64,000 nucleotides of DNA from Anabaena azotica FACHB-119 (GCF_014697625.1 NZ_JACJSG010000005.1:161724-225723); one strand, 5' to 3'. Shown: positions 16,301-24,747, numbered from the stretch's first letter. Numbers and translations are program-made. Notes: a model not told the origin generated them from the letters alone.

Positions 16301-18722
16301 TTCACTCAAAGCCACCGTTTATTTTGTACATAATGGAGCGATTAGATTTTATAAAGATCCTCTTAAAGATACAATAGCGTCACTTTTAGAAGGGATGCAA
16401 AGTGGATTAGAATTAGGAAATATTGAAAATGCTGGTTATTGTGCCGTAGTAGCAGGCTACCATGCTTTGTTTTCTGAAGAAAATTTAGAAACGGTAGAGC
16501 AGAAAATATCCAGCTATGTAGATTTAATGCAAAAGCTAAAGCTTGAATCCTTAGCGGCAGTTATAGGCTTTTTCAGACAAGCAGCTTTAAATTTACTGGC
16601 AAGGTCATTAAAAAAATCTACCTTAATCGGTGAGGCTTTTGATGAAAATACAATGGCATCAGAAGTAGTAAAAAACAATTCTTTTAAAGGTTTATATTAT
16701 GGTTGTAAAACCATAATATATTATATATTTGAAGAATATGAAATAGCGATAGAAAATGCAATTTTAGTAGAAAAAACTCATGCAGATAGCGTAGGATTTC
16801 TGATTTATGTAGTTAACAACTTTTATTATTCTCTCGCAATGACTGCACTCTGTAATCAAGCTTCACCACTGCAGAAAAAGCAATATTTAAAACAAGTAGC
16901 AACTAACCAGAAGCAAATGAGAAAATGGGCAAGATATGCACCATGTAACTTTTTGCATAAATATGAGCTAGTGGAAGCGGAAAAAGCAAGAGTATTGGGT
17001 AAAGTGCAAGTAGCAACAGATTTATATGACAGTGCTATTGCAGGAGCTAAGAAAAATGGTTATATCCAAGAAGAAGCTTTAGCAAATGAACTAGCAGCCA
17101 AGTTTTATATAGATTTGGGTAAAGAAAAAATTGCCAAAATTTACATGACTGAAGCTTACTATGGTTATATTCGTTGGGGAGCTATAGCAAAAGTACAAGA
17201 CTTGGATGAACGCTATAGTAATTTAATTATCCGTAGTGAAGATGTGAAGACATCAACAGTAGATATAAACAAAACTTTTACTGGAACAAAAGTCAGTTAC
17301 TCGTTAACAACAACTAGCAACAATGGTGTTTTAGATTTGGCTACAGTACTCAAAGCTTCGCAAGCAATTAGCAGCGAGATAGTTTTAGATAAACTGCTAG
17401 ACAAGCTTTTACGGATAATTCTTGAAAATGCTGCTGCTCAAAAAGGTTGTTTGATTTTACTTAAGGATAATGAGTTATTCATAGAAGCAATTAATACTGT
17501 AGAAAACTCCTCGATTATAGTGCAATCAATTCCGGTGACAGCTAGTGAAGATATCCCAACTTCCATAGTTGAATATGTTGCGAGAACTCAAGAAGTTCTC
17601 ATAATAGATAATGTTATCTCTGAAACCAAATATCAATTAATTCCTTATATTCAAAGCCGTAGACCAAAATCAATATTATGTAGCCCTATCTTATTCCAGG
17701 GTAAAAGCATGGGAATTTTGTACTTAGAAAATAGACTAGTTGCAGGTGCATTTACTAGCGATCGCGTCAAGATTTTGAATTTAATTACATCTCAAGCTGC
17801 TATTTCTTTAGAAAATTCTCGACTCTATCAGCAAGCCCAAAACTATGCCAAACAATTGGAATCTTCCCTGTCTGAACTGAAGCAAATGCAATTGCAATTA
17901 GTGCAGAATGAAAAAATGTCTACTTTGGGTAATTTGGTATCAGGAATAGCACATGAAATCAATAATCCTGTAGGTTTTATTAATGGCAATTTAAAACACG
18001 CGAGTGACTATGTACGGGACTTATTAGATATAATTGAATTGTATGAAAACTATTATCCTCAACCAGTGGTAGAAATTGAAGAAAAAGTGCAAGAAGTAGA
18101 TTTAGAATATCTGCGAGAAGACTTGCCTAACTTAATTGCTTCGATGCAAGAGGGGATAAAACGTATTCATGATGTGAGCATAAGTTTGCGTACTTTTTCT
18201 AGAGCAGATAACCAAAAACCCATTCCTTGCAATCTCTCGGAAATTATCGACAGTACCATTCTGATTCTCAAGCACCGTCTGAAAGCTTTATATAGTCGTC
18301 CAGCGATTGAAGTTGTCAAAAATTATGGCAATATCCCACTCATCAATTGTTTTCCTGGTCAACTTAGTCAAGTATTTATGAATTTGATAGCCAATGCTAT
18401 TGATGCGTTGGAAGAGTCCAATAATGGACGCAATTCAGATGAGATTAAAGCCAATCCCAATCGCATTACTATCATGACTAAGCTCGATGAAGCCCAAAAA
18501 GCTGTGTTAATCCAAATTCAAGATAATGGAGTAGGGATGAATCCCGAAGTGAAGGAGAAAATTTTTGATCACTTGTTTACTACTAAGCCTGTAGGTAAAG
18601 GAACTGGTTTAGGATTAGCGATCGCTCGTCAAATTATAGTTGAAAAACATGGTGGGAGTATAGAGGTTAATTCCACTCCAGGGCAAGGGACAGAGTTTAT
18701 TATCCAGTTATCTATTAGCTAA
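13329..18722 (+). CDS. Trifunctional Ser/Thr kinase / ATPase / GAF sensor histidine kinase (HstK type)
   Basis: 1797 residues. The ATG at 13329 has AGAAGGA eight bases upstream; the ATG at 13320 overlaps that site and is less likely. An N-terminal Ser/Thr kinase domain (about 1-270) has HKDIKPANI as catalytic loop and AYMSPEQTGRM; the metal-binding loop reads DFS instead of DFG. An AAA-type ATPase follows with SGYSGIGKSS (about 330) and FLDDLQWAD. A long helical repeat region comes next, then a GAF domain (about 1337-1494), a coiled coil, and a histidine kinase. The phospho-acceptor His lies in GIAHEINNP (about 1540), and the ATPase has NLIANAID, DNGVGM and GTGLGLAI. No membrane segment. These multidomain kinases link two kinds of phosphorylation; their signal and target are unknown here. 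Confidence 0.92.
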   Translation: MLTSDAISGYYLNEMLHEGDDTVIYRAKSQVDQQSVILKVLKTDYPSIEAIARLRHEYKITENLDLTGVVKVLKLESHENRLAIVFEDFDGYSLKELLIQGKQDLKSFIKIAVQLAHTLVSVHSCHIIHKDIKPANIIINPKTGVVKLTDFSIASRLDQEIPQLTNPNQLEGTLAYMSPEQTGRMNRNLDYRSDFYSLGVTFYQILTGQLPFQSSEPLELVYCHIAKEPTDIEILNPEIPSAISSVVKKLMAKNAEDRYQTAKGLLADLEICQKQLETTGKISDFIPGRLDILSQLLIPQKLYGRETQVNSLLEAFERVSQGNRELILVSGYSGIGKSSVVNEVNKPITHAKGFFISGKFDQFQRNVPYASLIQAFSSLMRQLLTEDALKLKIWRNQILAAVQSQGQVIIDVIPEVELVIGKQPAVVQLSSTESQNRFNRIFIDFIRVFAKKEHPLVIFLDDLQWADSATLKLIQLLISDRNTKYLLLIGAYRDNEVSITHPLMQTIEDIKNNNIPVINIVLQALAFEDFYQIISDALHGKSQKINLLVDLLYNKTAGNPFFLTQLLLIIYQKKIFEFDFKNALWQWDIEKIKTIGIIDKSIIELIAGRIESLPTVTQEILKLAACIGNRFSLDILSIVAGKSPANTASELYSALQCGLILPLSDAYRIPLVFEHEESVKLTFDSQQISYKFLHDRIQQAAYSLIPENQKQGTHLQIGRLLLKQTSAESLTENILDIVNQLNVGLDILTEESEKIELAQLNLFASKKAKAATAYDTAARYLNIGLELLTADSWQQYYDLTLNLYTEATEIEYLNGNFDKSHNLGDLALQQANSILDKVKLYEVKMLTYMAQNQMPKVLEIGVKALKELGVILPEKPTRLNVLADLIKTKVTLIGKPIEDLALLPEMSDLNKLAAMQILLQIVPAASQAGSFLFVLAVLAMVRLSIKYGNSPVSAYGYAAYATILSDKFNQFVTGYKLGNLAVELLSNMKANSLKATVYFVHNGAIRFYKDPLKDTIASLLEGMQSGLELGNIENAGYCAVVAGYHALFSEENLETVEQKISSYVDLMQKLKLESLAAVIGFFRQAALNLLARSLKKSTLIGEAFDENTMASEVVKNNSFKGLYYGCKTIIYYIFEEYEIAIENAILVEKTHADSVGFLIYVVNNFYYSLAMTALCNQASPLQKKQYLKQVATNQKQMRKWARYAPCNFLHKYELVEAEKARVLGKVQVATDLYDSAIAGAKKNGYIQEEALANELAAKFYIDLGKEKIAKIYMTEAYYGYIRWGAIAKVQDLDERYSNLIIRSEDVKTSTVDINKTFTGTKVSYSLTTTSNNGVLDLATVLKASQAISSEIVLDKLLDKLLRIILENAAAQKGCLILLKDNELFIEAINTVENSSIIVQSIPVTASEDIPTSIVEYVARTQEVLIIDNVISETKYQLIPYIQSRRPKSILCSPILFQGKSMGILYLENRLVAGAFTSDRVKILNLITSQAAISLENSRLYQQAQNYAKQLESSLSELKQMQLQLVQNEKMSTLGNLVSGIAHEINNPVGFINGNLKHASDYVRDLLDIIELYENYYPQPVVEIEEKVQEVDLEYLREDLPNLIASMQEGIKRIHDVSISLRTFSRADNQKPIPCNLSEIIDSTILILKHRLKALYSRPAIEVVKNYGNIPLINCFPGQLSQVFMNLIANAIDALEESNNGRNSDEIKANPNRITIMTKLDEAQKAVLIQIQDNGVGMNPEVKEKIFDHLFTTKPVGKGTGLGLAIARQIIVEKHGGSIEVNSTPGQGTEFIIQLSIS

Positions 18723-18854
18723 TTCCTGATATAGCAGTCCCCTAATAGGTTAGGACAGAGATAAATCATAAAATCCATATACCAAGCTGCTTTTAAAGCT
18801 CTCACCTGTCACCTACTATATCAATTCTCTATAAATTTGCATCAAATCAATGAT

Positions 18855-18880
18855 GTAGAGATTGGCATACCAATCTCTAC
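18855..18880. terminator. 11-bp perfect stem-loop between convergent genes
   Basis: GTAGAGATTGG, a four-base loop CATA, then CCAATCTCTAC. It sits between the end of the giant kinase gene (plus) and the end of the DUF442 gene (minus), a natural place for a two-way terminator. The following U-run is weak on both strands, so it could instead be a dispersed hairpin repeat: the GTAGAGA core recurs in the palindrome near 63609. Confidence 0.45.
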
Positions 18881-18901
18881 AGTGAAAAATAAGAGCCAGA
18901 A

Positions 18902-19285
18902 TTACAATAACCCTAAATTGCTGCTTAATTCTAGAGCTTTTTCAAATGTAATACCTTGTTTAGTAGCGATGTATAAAAGTGCTATAACTGATGAACGGAT
19001 GGAGTTATCACAATGAATCAGAACAGGCTTAGGCAGTTCGTTAATTGTTTGTAAAATTTGCAGTGTAGTTTGATGATTAATTTCTTCAAATTTTATAGGC
19101 AAATTAATATAGCCTAAGCCTAAAAACTCTAGCTTAGATTTTTCATTATCTAACAGCCCTTTTTCATCAGGCGATCGCAGGTTCAGGACTGATTTATAAC
19201 CATCTTCAGTGATTTGTTGGATCTGCTCTGCTGTGATTTGTCCGGCGATCGCTAACTCATTATTAATTTTTCTGACAGTATCCAT
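18902..19285 (-). CDS. DUF442 / beta-lactamase hydrolase-like phosphatase-fold protein
   Basis: 127 residues from the ATG at 19285, chosen because AAGG lies eight bases upstream; ATG at 19291 and GTG at 19294 are alternatives. The features are AIAGQITAEQI near the N-terminus, SVLNLRSPDE, and the Cys loop LIHCDNSIRSS, a C-x4-R loop as in the DUF442 branch of the dual-specificity phosphatase fold. Family members occur alone or fused to metallo-beta-lactamase or sulfur-handling domains; the substrate is not known. It is convergent with the giant kinase gene. Confidence 0.8.
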   Translation of the reverse strand: MDTVRKINNELAIAGQITAEQIQQITEDGYKSVLNLRSPDEKGLLDNEKSKLEFLGLGYINLPIKFEEINHQTTLQILQTINELPKPVLIHCDNSIRSSVIALLYIATKQGITFEKALELSSNLGLL

Positions 19286-19659
19286 TGTCATCACCTTTTT
19301 AATAGTGAGTTGTCAGTTTTGAGGAGTTTGATAGGAATTAAATTGACTTCAATTAATCTGGTTTGGTTAGCCTTGTATTAAGATGCCAACATCGCTCTAG
19401 TAGTTTAACTGAGTCGTATTTCCAACATTTTTCCAGTTTTTGGCGGATATAGTAATTGTGAAAAAACTTAATAGGGTTTAAAACTGTGGTAGATGCCAAT
19501 AAAGGTTGTTTTAAAAATTGACAAACTAAGAAAAAATGTTTCATTAATTTATTTTTAGTGATAGAGGAAAATAAATCTGTGTAAATGCCATCAAATATGA
19601 AAATATTCGGTAATTGCAGTTGTGAAATAATTTTTCAACGACTGCTAACTCGTCTACAC

Positions 19660-19875
19660 TCATAATTTATGGAATAAATTTGAGGAAGTTGTGAGGAATT
19701 TATCGAAATTGGCTAAAATTATCTGGGTGTGGGATTTTATTATGTAATGTTTTTTTACTACAGTGCGATTTCTTCCCTGTCTCTTGGTTACATAGAGTGC
19801 TTCGTCAGCAATAGTAATCAAAACTTCTGGCGATAATTCTAGGGATGTCATACAACCTATCCCCAGATTTAATTT
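19660..19875 (-). pseudogene. Remnant of a diguanylate cyclase (GGDEF) C-terminus
   Basis: The translated minus strand reads LNLGIGCM, then ADEALYVTKRQGRNRTVV, which corresponds to the last strand and helix of a GGDEF domain (SIG...ADxALYxAKxxGRN). In-frame stops occur just upstream, near 19890, and nothing resembling the GGDEF active loop or a start is found. The surviving piece is about 60-70 codons. It is most simply a decayed cyclase gene. Confidence 0.7.
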
Positions 19876-20027
19876 TGGTTATGGCTTTCACAATTAGCCA
19901 TTTGGTAAATCTTAATGACTGATGTAATGTGACTTTTATCACATACAATTTACTAGAGTTGAGCTTTTGGGAATATTTACGTCATTAGTAGAAATCAGGG
20001 GTTGAAGTCGATATCTGTTACTTAGTT

Positions 20028-20149
20028 AGAACTTACGCAACTGGCATATTTTTTCTGTAGGGTGTGTGAGGAGCGATAATATTTGAACGTAGTCATGAGA
20101 CTTGTAGCGTCACGCACCAACCACCAATTATGACACTTGCGTAAGTCCT
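20028..20149. repeat. Full-length MITE-like element (AGGACTTACGCAA family)
   Basis: 122 bp beginning AGAACTTACGCAACTGGCA and ending TGACACTTGCGTAAGTCCT. The arms are inverted, and the middle carries gtagggtgtgtgag and a matching cacgcacc segment. It is nearly the same length and sequence as the copy at 31020-31141. It has no ORF, so it would need a transposase supplied elsewhere. Confidence 0.8.
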
Positions 20150-20308
20150 AAGAGTGCTTTCTCAAAGAAAACTCAGCAACCTTCTTCACAAGTTCCTCAA
20201 GTTTTGGGCTTAAGTTCAATATATAAGCTTTTAACTTATACATTTACTCATGAGGTTTATTAACTCCTGTTCCCTACATACATAGATTTTTTAACAGAGA
20301 TATAACTG

Positions 20309-21319
20309 ATGGATTTAACAACTAATTATTTAGGGTTAAGATTGCGATCGCCACTTGTAGCTTCAGCATCTCCTTTATCTGGAGAGATTGACAACATCCT
20401 TTGGATGGAAGATGCAGGTATAGGCGCAGTGGTATTACCTTCCTTGTTTGAAGAACAGTTAAGTTTAGAAAGTTACGAATTACATGATCATTTAACTTAC
20501 GGAACTGAAAGCTTTCCTGAATCCTTAACATATTTTCCCCAGTATCAAACTTTTCGCCTCGGCCCAGAAGAATATTTAAATCTCATTCACGAAGCCAAAG
20601 AAAAGGTAAAAATTCCCATTATTGCCAGTCTCAATGGTTCTTCCTTGGATGGTTGGACTGACTACGCTAGAATGATTGAACAAGCAGGTGCAACCGCTTT
20701 AGAGTTAAATATTTACTCTGTCCATACTGATCCTGAATTAACTAGCGAACAGATAGAGCAGAATTATATCAATATGCTCAAGGTTGTCAAAGCAGCCGTG
20801 CATATTCCGGTAACAGTGAAGCTGAGTCCTTATTTTACCAATATGGCAAACATCGCCAAGCGTTTAGATGATGCTGGGGCTGATGCTTTGGTGTTATTTA
20901 ATCGATTTTACCAGCCAGATATTAACTTAGAAACCCTAGAAGTACAGCCTCATGTACTTTTAAGCACACCCCAAGCTATGCGTTTACCTCTACGTTGGAT
21001 TGCCATCCTCTACGGTAGAATTAATGCTGACCTTGCTGCTACCAGTGGTATTCATAACGCCCATGATGTCTTAAAAATGCTCATGGCTGGGGCAAATATT
21101 ACTATGCTTTGTTCTGTTTTACTCAGACATGGCATAGATCATATCAGGTGTATTGAACAGGAAATGCACCAATGGATGGCAAAACACGAATACGAGTCAG
21201 TAGAGCAACTCCAGGGAAGCATGAGTCAAAAACACTGTCCTAACCCTAGCGCTTTTGAACGCGCCCAATATATGCGGGCGCTGCAAACTTATCAGCCAGA
21301 ATGGGGGCGAGTTTATTAG
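20309..21319 (+). CDS. Dihydroorotate dehydrogenase-like flavoprotein
   Basis: 336 residues of the class 1 DHODH TIM-barrel family. It shows LRSPLVASASPLSGEID at the N-terminus, an IIASLNGSS strand, ELNIYSVHTD at the active-site loop, VTVKLSPYFTN, and TSGIHNAHDVLKMLMAGA for the FMN phosphate. Such DHODH-like proteins are conserved in cyanobacteria beside, or in addition to, the true PyrD, and are often found next to pyruvate:flavodoxin oxidoreductase genes; none is visible here. Its redox substrate is uncertain, so pyrD is not assigned. It starts with ATG after AACAGAGATATAACTG, a weak ribosome site. Confidence 0.85.
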   Translation: MDLTTNYLGLRLRSPLVASASPLSGEIDNILWMEDAGIGAVVLPSLFEEQLSLESYELHDHLTYGTESFPESLTYFPQYQTFRLGPEEYLNLIHEAKEKVKIPIIASLNGSSLDGWTDYARMIEQAGATALELNIYSVHTDPELTSEQIEQNYINMLKVVKAAVHIPVTVKLSPYFTNMANIAKRLDDAGADALVLFNRFYQPDINLETLEVQPHVLLSTPQAMRLPLRWIAILYGRINADLAATSGIHNAHDVLKMLMAGANITMLCSVLLRHGIDHIRCIEQEMHQWMAKHEYESVEQLQGSMSQKHCPNPSAFERAQYMRALQTYQPEWGRVY

Positions 21320-21388
21320 TTGGGGCGCACATCTGTGCGCCCGAACAGATAATCGGTTTGTTGTCAAGATTTTTGCGGTATAATTTTA

Positions 21389-22198
21389 TTATTTAGCTAT
21401 TAAACTAGATTTTGGCAGATTAACTTGCAACTTTTTAAACATTGCTTCCCTTGCCTGCACAGCTAAGGTATCATCTAAAGGTTGTAAAGTAATTGGCTGC
21501 TGATACTTTAAGCGCAAGGCTGTTTGAATTAACCAATCAGCAACAAAGGGGTTTTTGGGTAACAATGGGCCGTGGGAATAAGTGGCGATCGCATTTTGAT
21601 AAAATGCGCCTTCAGTACCATCTTCACCATTATTTCCTAAACCATAAACTACCTTTCCTAAAGCTTCTACCTTACCTAACTTAGTCCGACCACCGTGATT
21701 TTCAAAACCTACTAAATAGGCTTTGCTTCCCGTCATTTCTGCTAAATCTTTCGCTAAACGGCTGGCTGTAACTTCAATTACTAAGTTACCAATACAACGC
21801 TTGGTATTCTCACCTGGATGGATAGAAACTAAATCAAGTATTCCTAACCCTTGAATACGCTGTCCTAACCCTGGTTCGTAATAATGTCCCAATAACTGGG
21901 GTGAACCACAAGTAAAAACTCCTGGTGTGCCATTTTCAATTTTATCACGCATTGCGTCAGCTTTCGCGCCTTGCAAATCGCGCATGACAATTTCTTGCTG
22001 TCTATCTTGTGCGCCACCACCAACTATGACATCTACAGATTTAATATCATTTGCGGTAGCGTTTTGGTCTAGGGGTAATACTTTCACGCTATATCCCCGC
22101 CATTGGGCGCGACGTTCTATAGTAATCACATTACCGCGATCGCCGTAGGTACTCATCAATGTAGGATATAGCCAACCGATAGTTAATTCTAGTGTCAT
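21389..22198 (-). CDS. gatD: Lipid II isoglutaminyl synthase, glutamine amidotransferase subunit GatD
   Basis: 269 residues from the ATG at 22198 (MTLELTIGWLYPTLMSTYGD). A longer open frame upstream only translates a G-rich repeat and is rejected as start. Class I-like glutamine amidotransferase: the nucleophile Cys is in VFTCGSPQLLGHYYEPG, the His in TYSHGPLLPKNP, and GFENHGGRT is a family signature. GatD supplies ammonia to MurT, which amidates the D-glutamate of the peptidoglycan stem peptide on lipid II. It follows murT on the same strand, the usual arrangement, although here about 185 bp of simple repeats separate them. Confidence 0.92.
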   Translation of the reverse strand: MTLELTIGWLYPTLMSTYGDRGNVITIERRAQWRGYSVKVLPLDQNATANDIKSVDVIVGGGAQDRQQEIVMRDLQGAKADAMRDKIENGTPGVFTCGSPQLLGHYYEPGLGQRIQGLGILDLVSIHPGENTKRCIGNLVIEVTASRLAKDLAEMTGSKAYLVGFENHGGRTKLGKVEALGKVVYGLGNNGEDGTEGAFYQNAIATYSHGPLLPKNPFVADWLIQTALRLKYQQPITLQPLDDTLAVQAREAMFKKLQVNLPKSSLIAK

Positions 22199-22201
22199 GT
22201 T

Positions 22202-22378
22202 TGGGGGAAGGGGGAAGGGGAAAGGGGAAAGGGGAAAGGGGGAAGGGGGAAAGGGGAAGGGGTAAAGGAAGAAGCCTTCTGACAACTGACAACTGATAAC
22301 TGTTAACTGTTAACTGATAACTGATAACTGATAACTGTCAACTGTCAACTGTCAACTGTCAACTGTCACCTGTCACCT
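22202..22378. repeat. G-rich tract plus tandem heptamer repeats between murT and gatD
   Basis: 22202-22262 is a run of gggga, ggggaaa and gggggaa units on the plus strand. About 22280-22378 is a tandem array of 7-base units (ctgacaa, ctgataa, ctgtcaa, ctgttaa variants). The array type is the STRR class of short tandem repeats known from Nostoc/Anabaena. Both lie inside what should be the murT-gatD transcript, upstream of the gatD start. Confidence 0.85.
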
Positions 22379-22385
22379 ATCAAAT

Positions 22386-23711
22386 TTACAAAATTTTCCT
22401 TCCTGTGAGAACTTCGCGGACTTCTAGCATGGCTGAATAGGTGGGGAGGATGTGGAGGGTTTCGGTGGGTGGGGTTTGTTCTAAGGCTTTTGCGATCGCT
22501 TGACGTAAGTCTTCTTCGACAATTAAGTTAAGATTACTATCCGCCGACTTTTCACTATAACGCAGACGTAGCGCCATATCATAGACGCGATCGCCACTGA
22601 CGACTAAGGTTCCTCCTCTTTCGACTAATTTTTCTGTATCTACGTCCCAAATCCAAGATACATCTGTACCGTCGGGGGTGCGATCGTTTAATACTAATAA
22701 TGTGGTTTTATCTGTGCTTTGGGTGACGACGCGAATTGTTTCATTCGTTCCCACAGGATTTTTTGATAATAAAATTCTCACCCGTTTACCATCAACTACT
22801 AAATCTTCCGCACGACCGAAAGCGGCTTGGAAATTATTAATAGTATCTCTAATTGTCGCTTCATCCACACCTAATTCTATGGCGGCGGTTGTGGCTGCTA
22901 AGGTATTATATTTATTGTACAAACCTACAAGAATTTGCGACCATTCGCTACTGGCTAACGCTGGTTGACTCTTACTAAAACCGCAACTCGGACAAGTAAA
23001 ATCTCCCAGGTGCGACAAATATACGCCTTGGTAATTTAAAGGATGTCCACATTGGGGACAATAAATAGAATCAACAGCGTGAGGGATAGCTTCTAAATAA
23101 TGTTCTGGTTCATTTAAGCCAAAGAATAAGACCTTTTGCTGTAACTGCTGACCGAGAAGCGATAATGTAGGGTCATCAGCATTGGGAATGACCACGGTTT
23201 CCGGTGGAAGCGTCGAAATAACCTTAGTCCACCGCTTGCTGATGGTATCTACTTCGCCGTACCTATCAAGTTGGTCACGGAACAGGTTTAAACAGAGGAT
23301 AATTCTCGGTTGGAGTGGCTTTAATACCTTGGGGACAATATTCTCGTCTACTTCCAGAATCGCATAATCGACATCCAGAGTCCCCACCAAGCTAGTGCTT
23401 TCTAGTAAAGCCGTCATCAACCCATTTTCCAGGTTTGCACCCGTGGAGTTATGACAGACACGATAACCTTTATTTTCTAATATCGTGCGTAACAGCAGCG
23501 CCGTAGTAGTTTTACCATTAGTACCAGCGATGATAATGACCCCATTTTTCACCTGCTGACTCAACAATTGTAACAGCCGGGGTTCAATTCGCCGAGCAAT
23601 TGACCCTGGTAATACACTAGCAGCACCCAGACGCAGCGATCGCACCAAAAAAGTTACGCTTTTCGCCACCGACACCGCCAAACCCAAACGCAGCCTATCT
23701 ATAATTTTCAT
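22386..23711 (-). CDS. murT: Lipid II isoglutaminyl synthase, Mur ligase subunit MurT
   Basis: 441 residues from the ATG at 23711 (MKIIDRLRLG); an ATG two codons further upstream, at 23717, falls at the edge of a repeat array. Mur ligase-type P-loop IIAGTNGKTTTALLLRTIL, NADDPT, and a four-Cys zinc ribbon (CPQCGHPL then CPSCG) inserted in the central domain, which is a MurT hallmark. The C-terminal DUF1727 region has VLNDRTPDGTDVSWIWD. It uses ATP to activate the stem-peptide D-Glu, and GatD delivers ammonia to give D-isoglutamine. Known mainly from Gram-positive bacteria, the pair also occurs in cyanobacteria. Confidence 0.92.
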   Translation of the reverse strand: MKIIDRLRLGLAVSVAKSVTFLVRSLRLGAASVLPGSIARRIEPRLLQLLSQQVKNGVIIIAGTNGKTTTALLLRTILENKGYRVCHNSTGANLENGLMTALLESTSLVGTLDVDYAILEVDENIVPKVLKPLQPRIILCLNLFRDQLDRYGEVDTISKRWTKVISTLPPETVVIPNADDPTLSLLGQQLQQKVLFFGLNEPEHYLEAIPHAVDSIYCPQCGHPLNYQGVYLSHLGDFTCPSCGFSKSQPALASSEWSQILVGLYNKYNTLAATTAAIELGVDEATIRDTINNFQAAFGRAEDLVVDGKRVRILLSKNPVGTNETIRVVTQSTDKTTLLVLNDRTPDGTDVSWIWDVDTEKLVERGGTLVVSGDRVYDMALRLRYSEKSADSNLNLIVEEDLRQAIAKALEQTPPTETLHILPTYSAMLEVREVLTGRKIL

Positions 23712-23810
23712 AGTCATTAGTCATTAGTCAATAGTCCATAGTCCATAGTCCATAGTCAATTGTCAACTGATAACTGATAACTGATAACTGATAACTGTCA
23801 ACTGTCAACT
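23712..23810. repeat. Tandem heptamer repeats upstream of murT
   Basis: 7-base units drifting from tagtcat and tagtcca to ctgataa and ctgtcaa. The array directly abuts, and may include, the murT start region, so the murT leader must pass through it. Confidence 0.85.
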
Positions 23811-23932
23811 ACCCACAGTACCCACTAGGCGCTATCTTAAAAAATAGTATACGGGCGTAATTATATATCCAGCCCAGGTTGCCTAATTCAGCACATACCG
23901 AAGACAAACAGTAGCTTGCAAGGTTCTTTTTG

Positions 23933-24520
23933 ATGAGTAGTATTGAGTTTGATTTTTTACATAAGCAGATTGCTGACTGGCGGCGGTTGGTGACTAAATG
24001 CCTGTTTTTGCTTATGTTTCTGTTAATGCTAGGGATGCAGCCAGCCTTTGCTGGTATAAACGATGACCTTTATGATGGGAATATGTTTGTAGTTTATGCT
24101 GGCAATGGGTCGTTAGTACCATCTAAATTTACCTTAGCCCAATCCTTAGCAGAACATAAACCGACAGTTTTGGCTTTCTATTTGGATGACAGCAAAGACT
24201 GTAAACAGTATGCGATCGTGATTTCGCGGATACAAGAATTTTACGGTAGAGCCGCCGAGATTATTCCTATTAGTGTTGATACCTTTCTGCCTAAAAAGAC
24301 CTACGAACCCACCGAACCAGGATATTACTATTCTGGGGGTGTGCCGCAGATTGTAGTGTTTAATCAGTCTGGGGAGGTAGTCTTCAATAAGAAAGGTCAA
24401 GTGCCTTATGAAGAAATCGATGATAAACTGCGGGAAGTGTTTGATTTATTGCCGCGTACCGAATCAGTACAATTAAAAAGGCGATCGTTCAACGAGTTCA
24501 GTAGTGAGTTAGCCAAGTAA
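23933..24520 (+). CDS. Membrane-anchored thioredoxin-fold protein (candidate photosystem I accumulation factor)
   Basis: 195 residues from the ATG at 23933 (a TTG lies directly before it). A hydrophobic segment LFLLMFLLMLGMQPAFA (about residues 26-42) looks like a signal anchor ending in an A-x-A-like site. A thioredoxin-like domain follows, with TVLAFYLDDSKDCKQYAIV, where the usual CXXC is reduced to one Cys, then GGVPQIVVFNQSG containing the cis-Pro. Cyanobacterial proteins of this type are annotated as thylakoid factors needed for photosystem I accumulation. I recognise the family but not an experimentally studied ortholog, so the role is inferred. Confidence 0.75.
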   Translation: MSSIEFDFLHKQIADWRRLVTKCLFLLMFLLMLGMQPAFAGINDDLYDGNMFVVYAGNGSLVPSKFTLAQSLAEHKPTVLAFYLDDSKDCKQYAIVISRIQEFYGRAAEIIPISVDTFLPKKTYEPTEPGYYYSGGVPQIVVFNQSGEVVFNKKGQVPYEEIDDKLREVFDLLPRTESVQLKRRSFNEFSSELAK

Positions 24521-24525
24521 CATTG

Positions 24526-24558
24526 GGGGTAGACCAAAATTGGTCTGCCCTAATTTTT
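24526..24558 (+). terminator. Rho-independent terminator after the thioredoxin-fold gene
   Basis: Stem GGGTAGACCA / TGGTCTGCCC with one G-T wobble and a short AAA loop, followed by taattttta. It lies six bases after the stop at 24520. Confidence 0.75.
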
Positions 24559-24612
24559 AGTGATATGCGTTACTGCATTCCCCATAATGGCAAGAGATAA
24601 TATGAATATTCG

Positions 24613-24733
24613 GTTGACTGTTGACTGTTGACTATGGACTATTGACTGTTGACTATAGACTATTGACTATGGACTATTGACTATGGACTATTGACTATGG
24701 ACTATTGACTGTTGACTGTTGACTAATGACCAA
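24613..24733. repeat. Tandem heptamer repeats
   Basis: About 17 consecutive 7-base units of the types ttgactg, ttgacta and tggacta, just before the start of the next gene. Units are complementary in type to the arrays near 22280 and 23712. Confidence 0.85.
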
Positions 24734-24747
24734 TTAAGCGTGTTTTG

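Larger units (their letters stand above)
19286..20308. other. Kilobase of decayed sequence with a gene remnant and a MITE-like element
   Basis: No intact gene that I would defend. A 63-codon minus-strand frame at 19353-19544 (MKHFFLVCQFLKQ) has no ribosome site or recognisable motif. A GGDEF remnant lies at 19660-19870 and a full repeat element at 20028-20149, both listed separately. The end of the spacer, about 20220-20308, should contain the promoter of the next plus-strand gene. Confidence 0.55.

Noticed and set aside
19353..19544. 63-codon minus-strand ORF (MKHFFLVCQFLKQ...)
   Set aside because: No ribosome site, no recognisable motif, lies in decayed spacer beside a GGDEF remnant.
20309..21319. 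Assignment of the DHODH-like gene as pyrD
   Set aside because: Sequence fits the DHODH-like branch common beside the true PyrD in cyanobacteria; no pyrimidine gene is nearby.
22199..22285. N-terminal extension of GatD (FPFPPSPFPLSPFPFP)
   Set aside because: It is the translation of a G-rich tandem repeat; the family N-terminus begins at the ATG at 22198.
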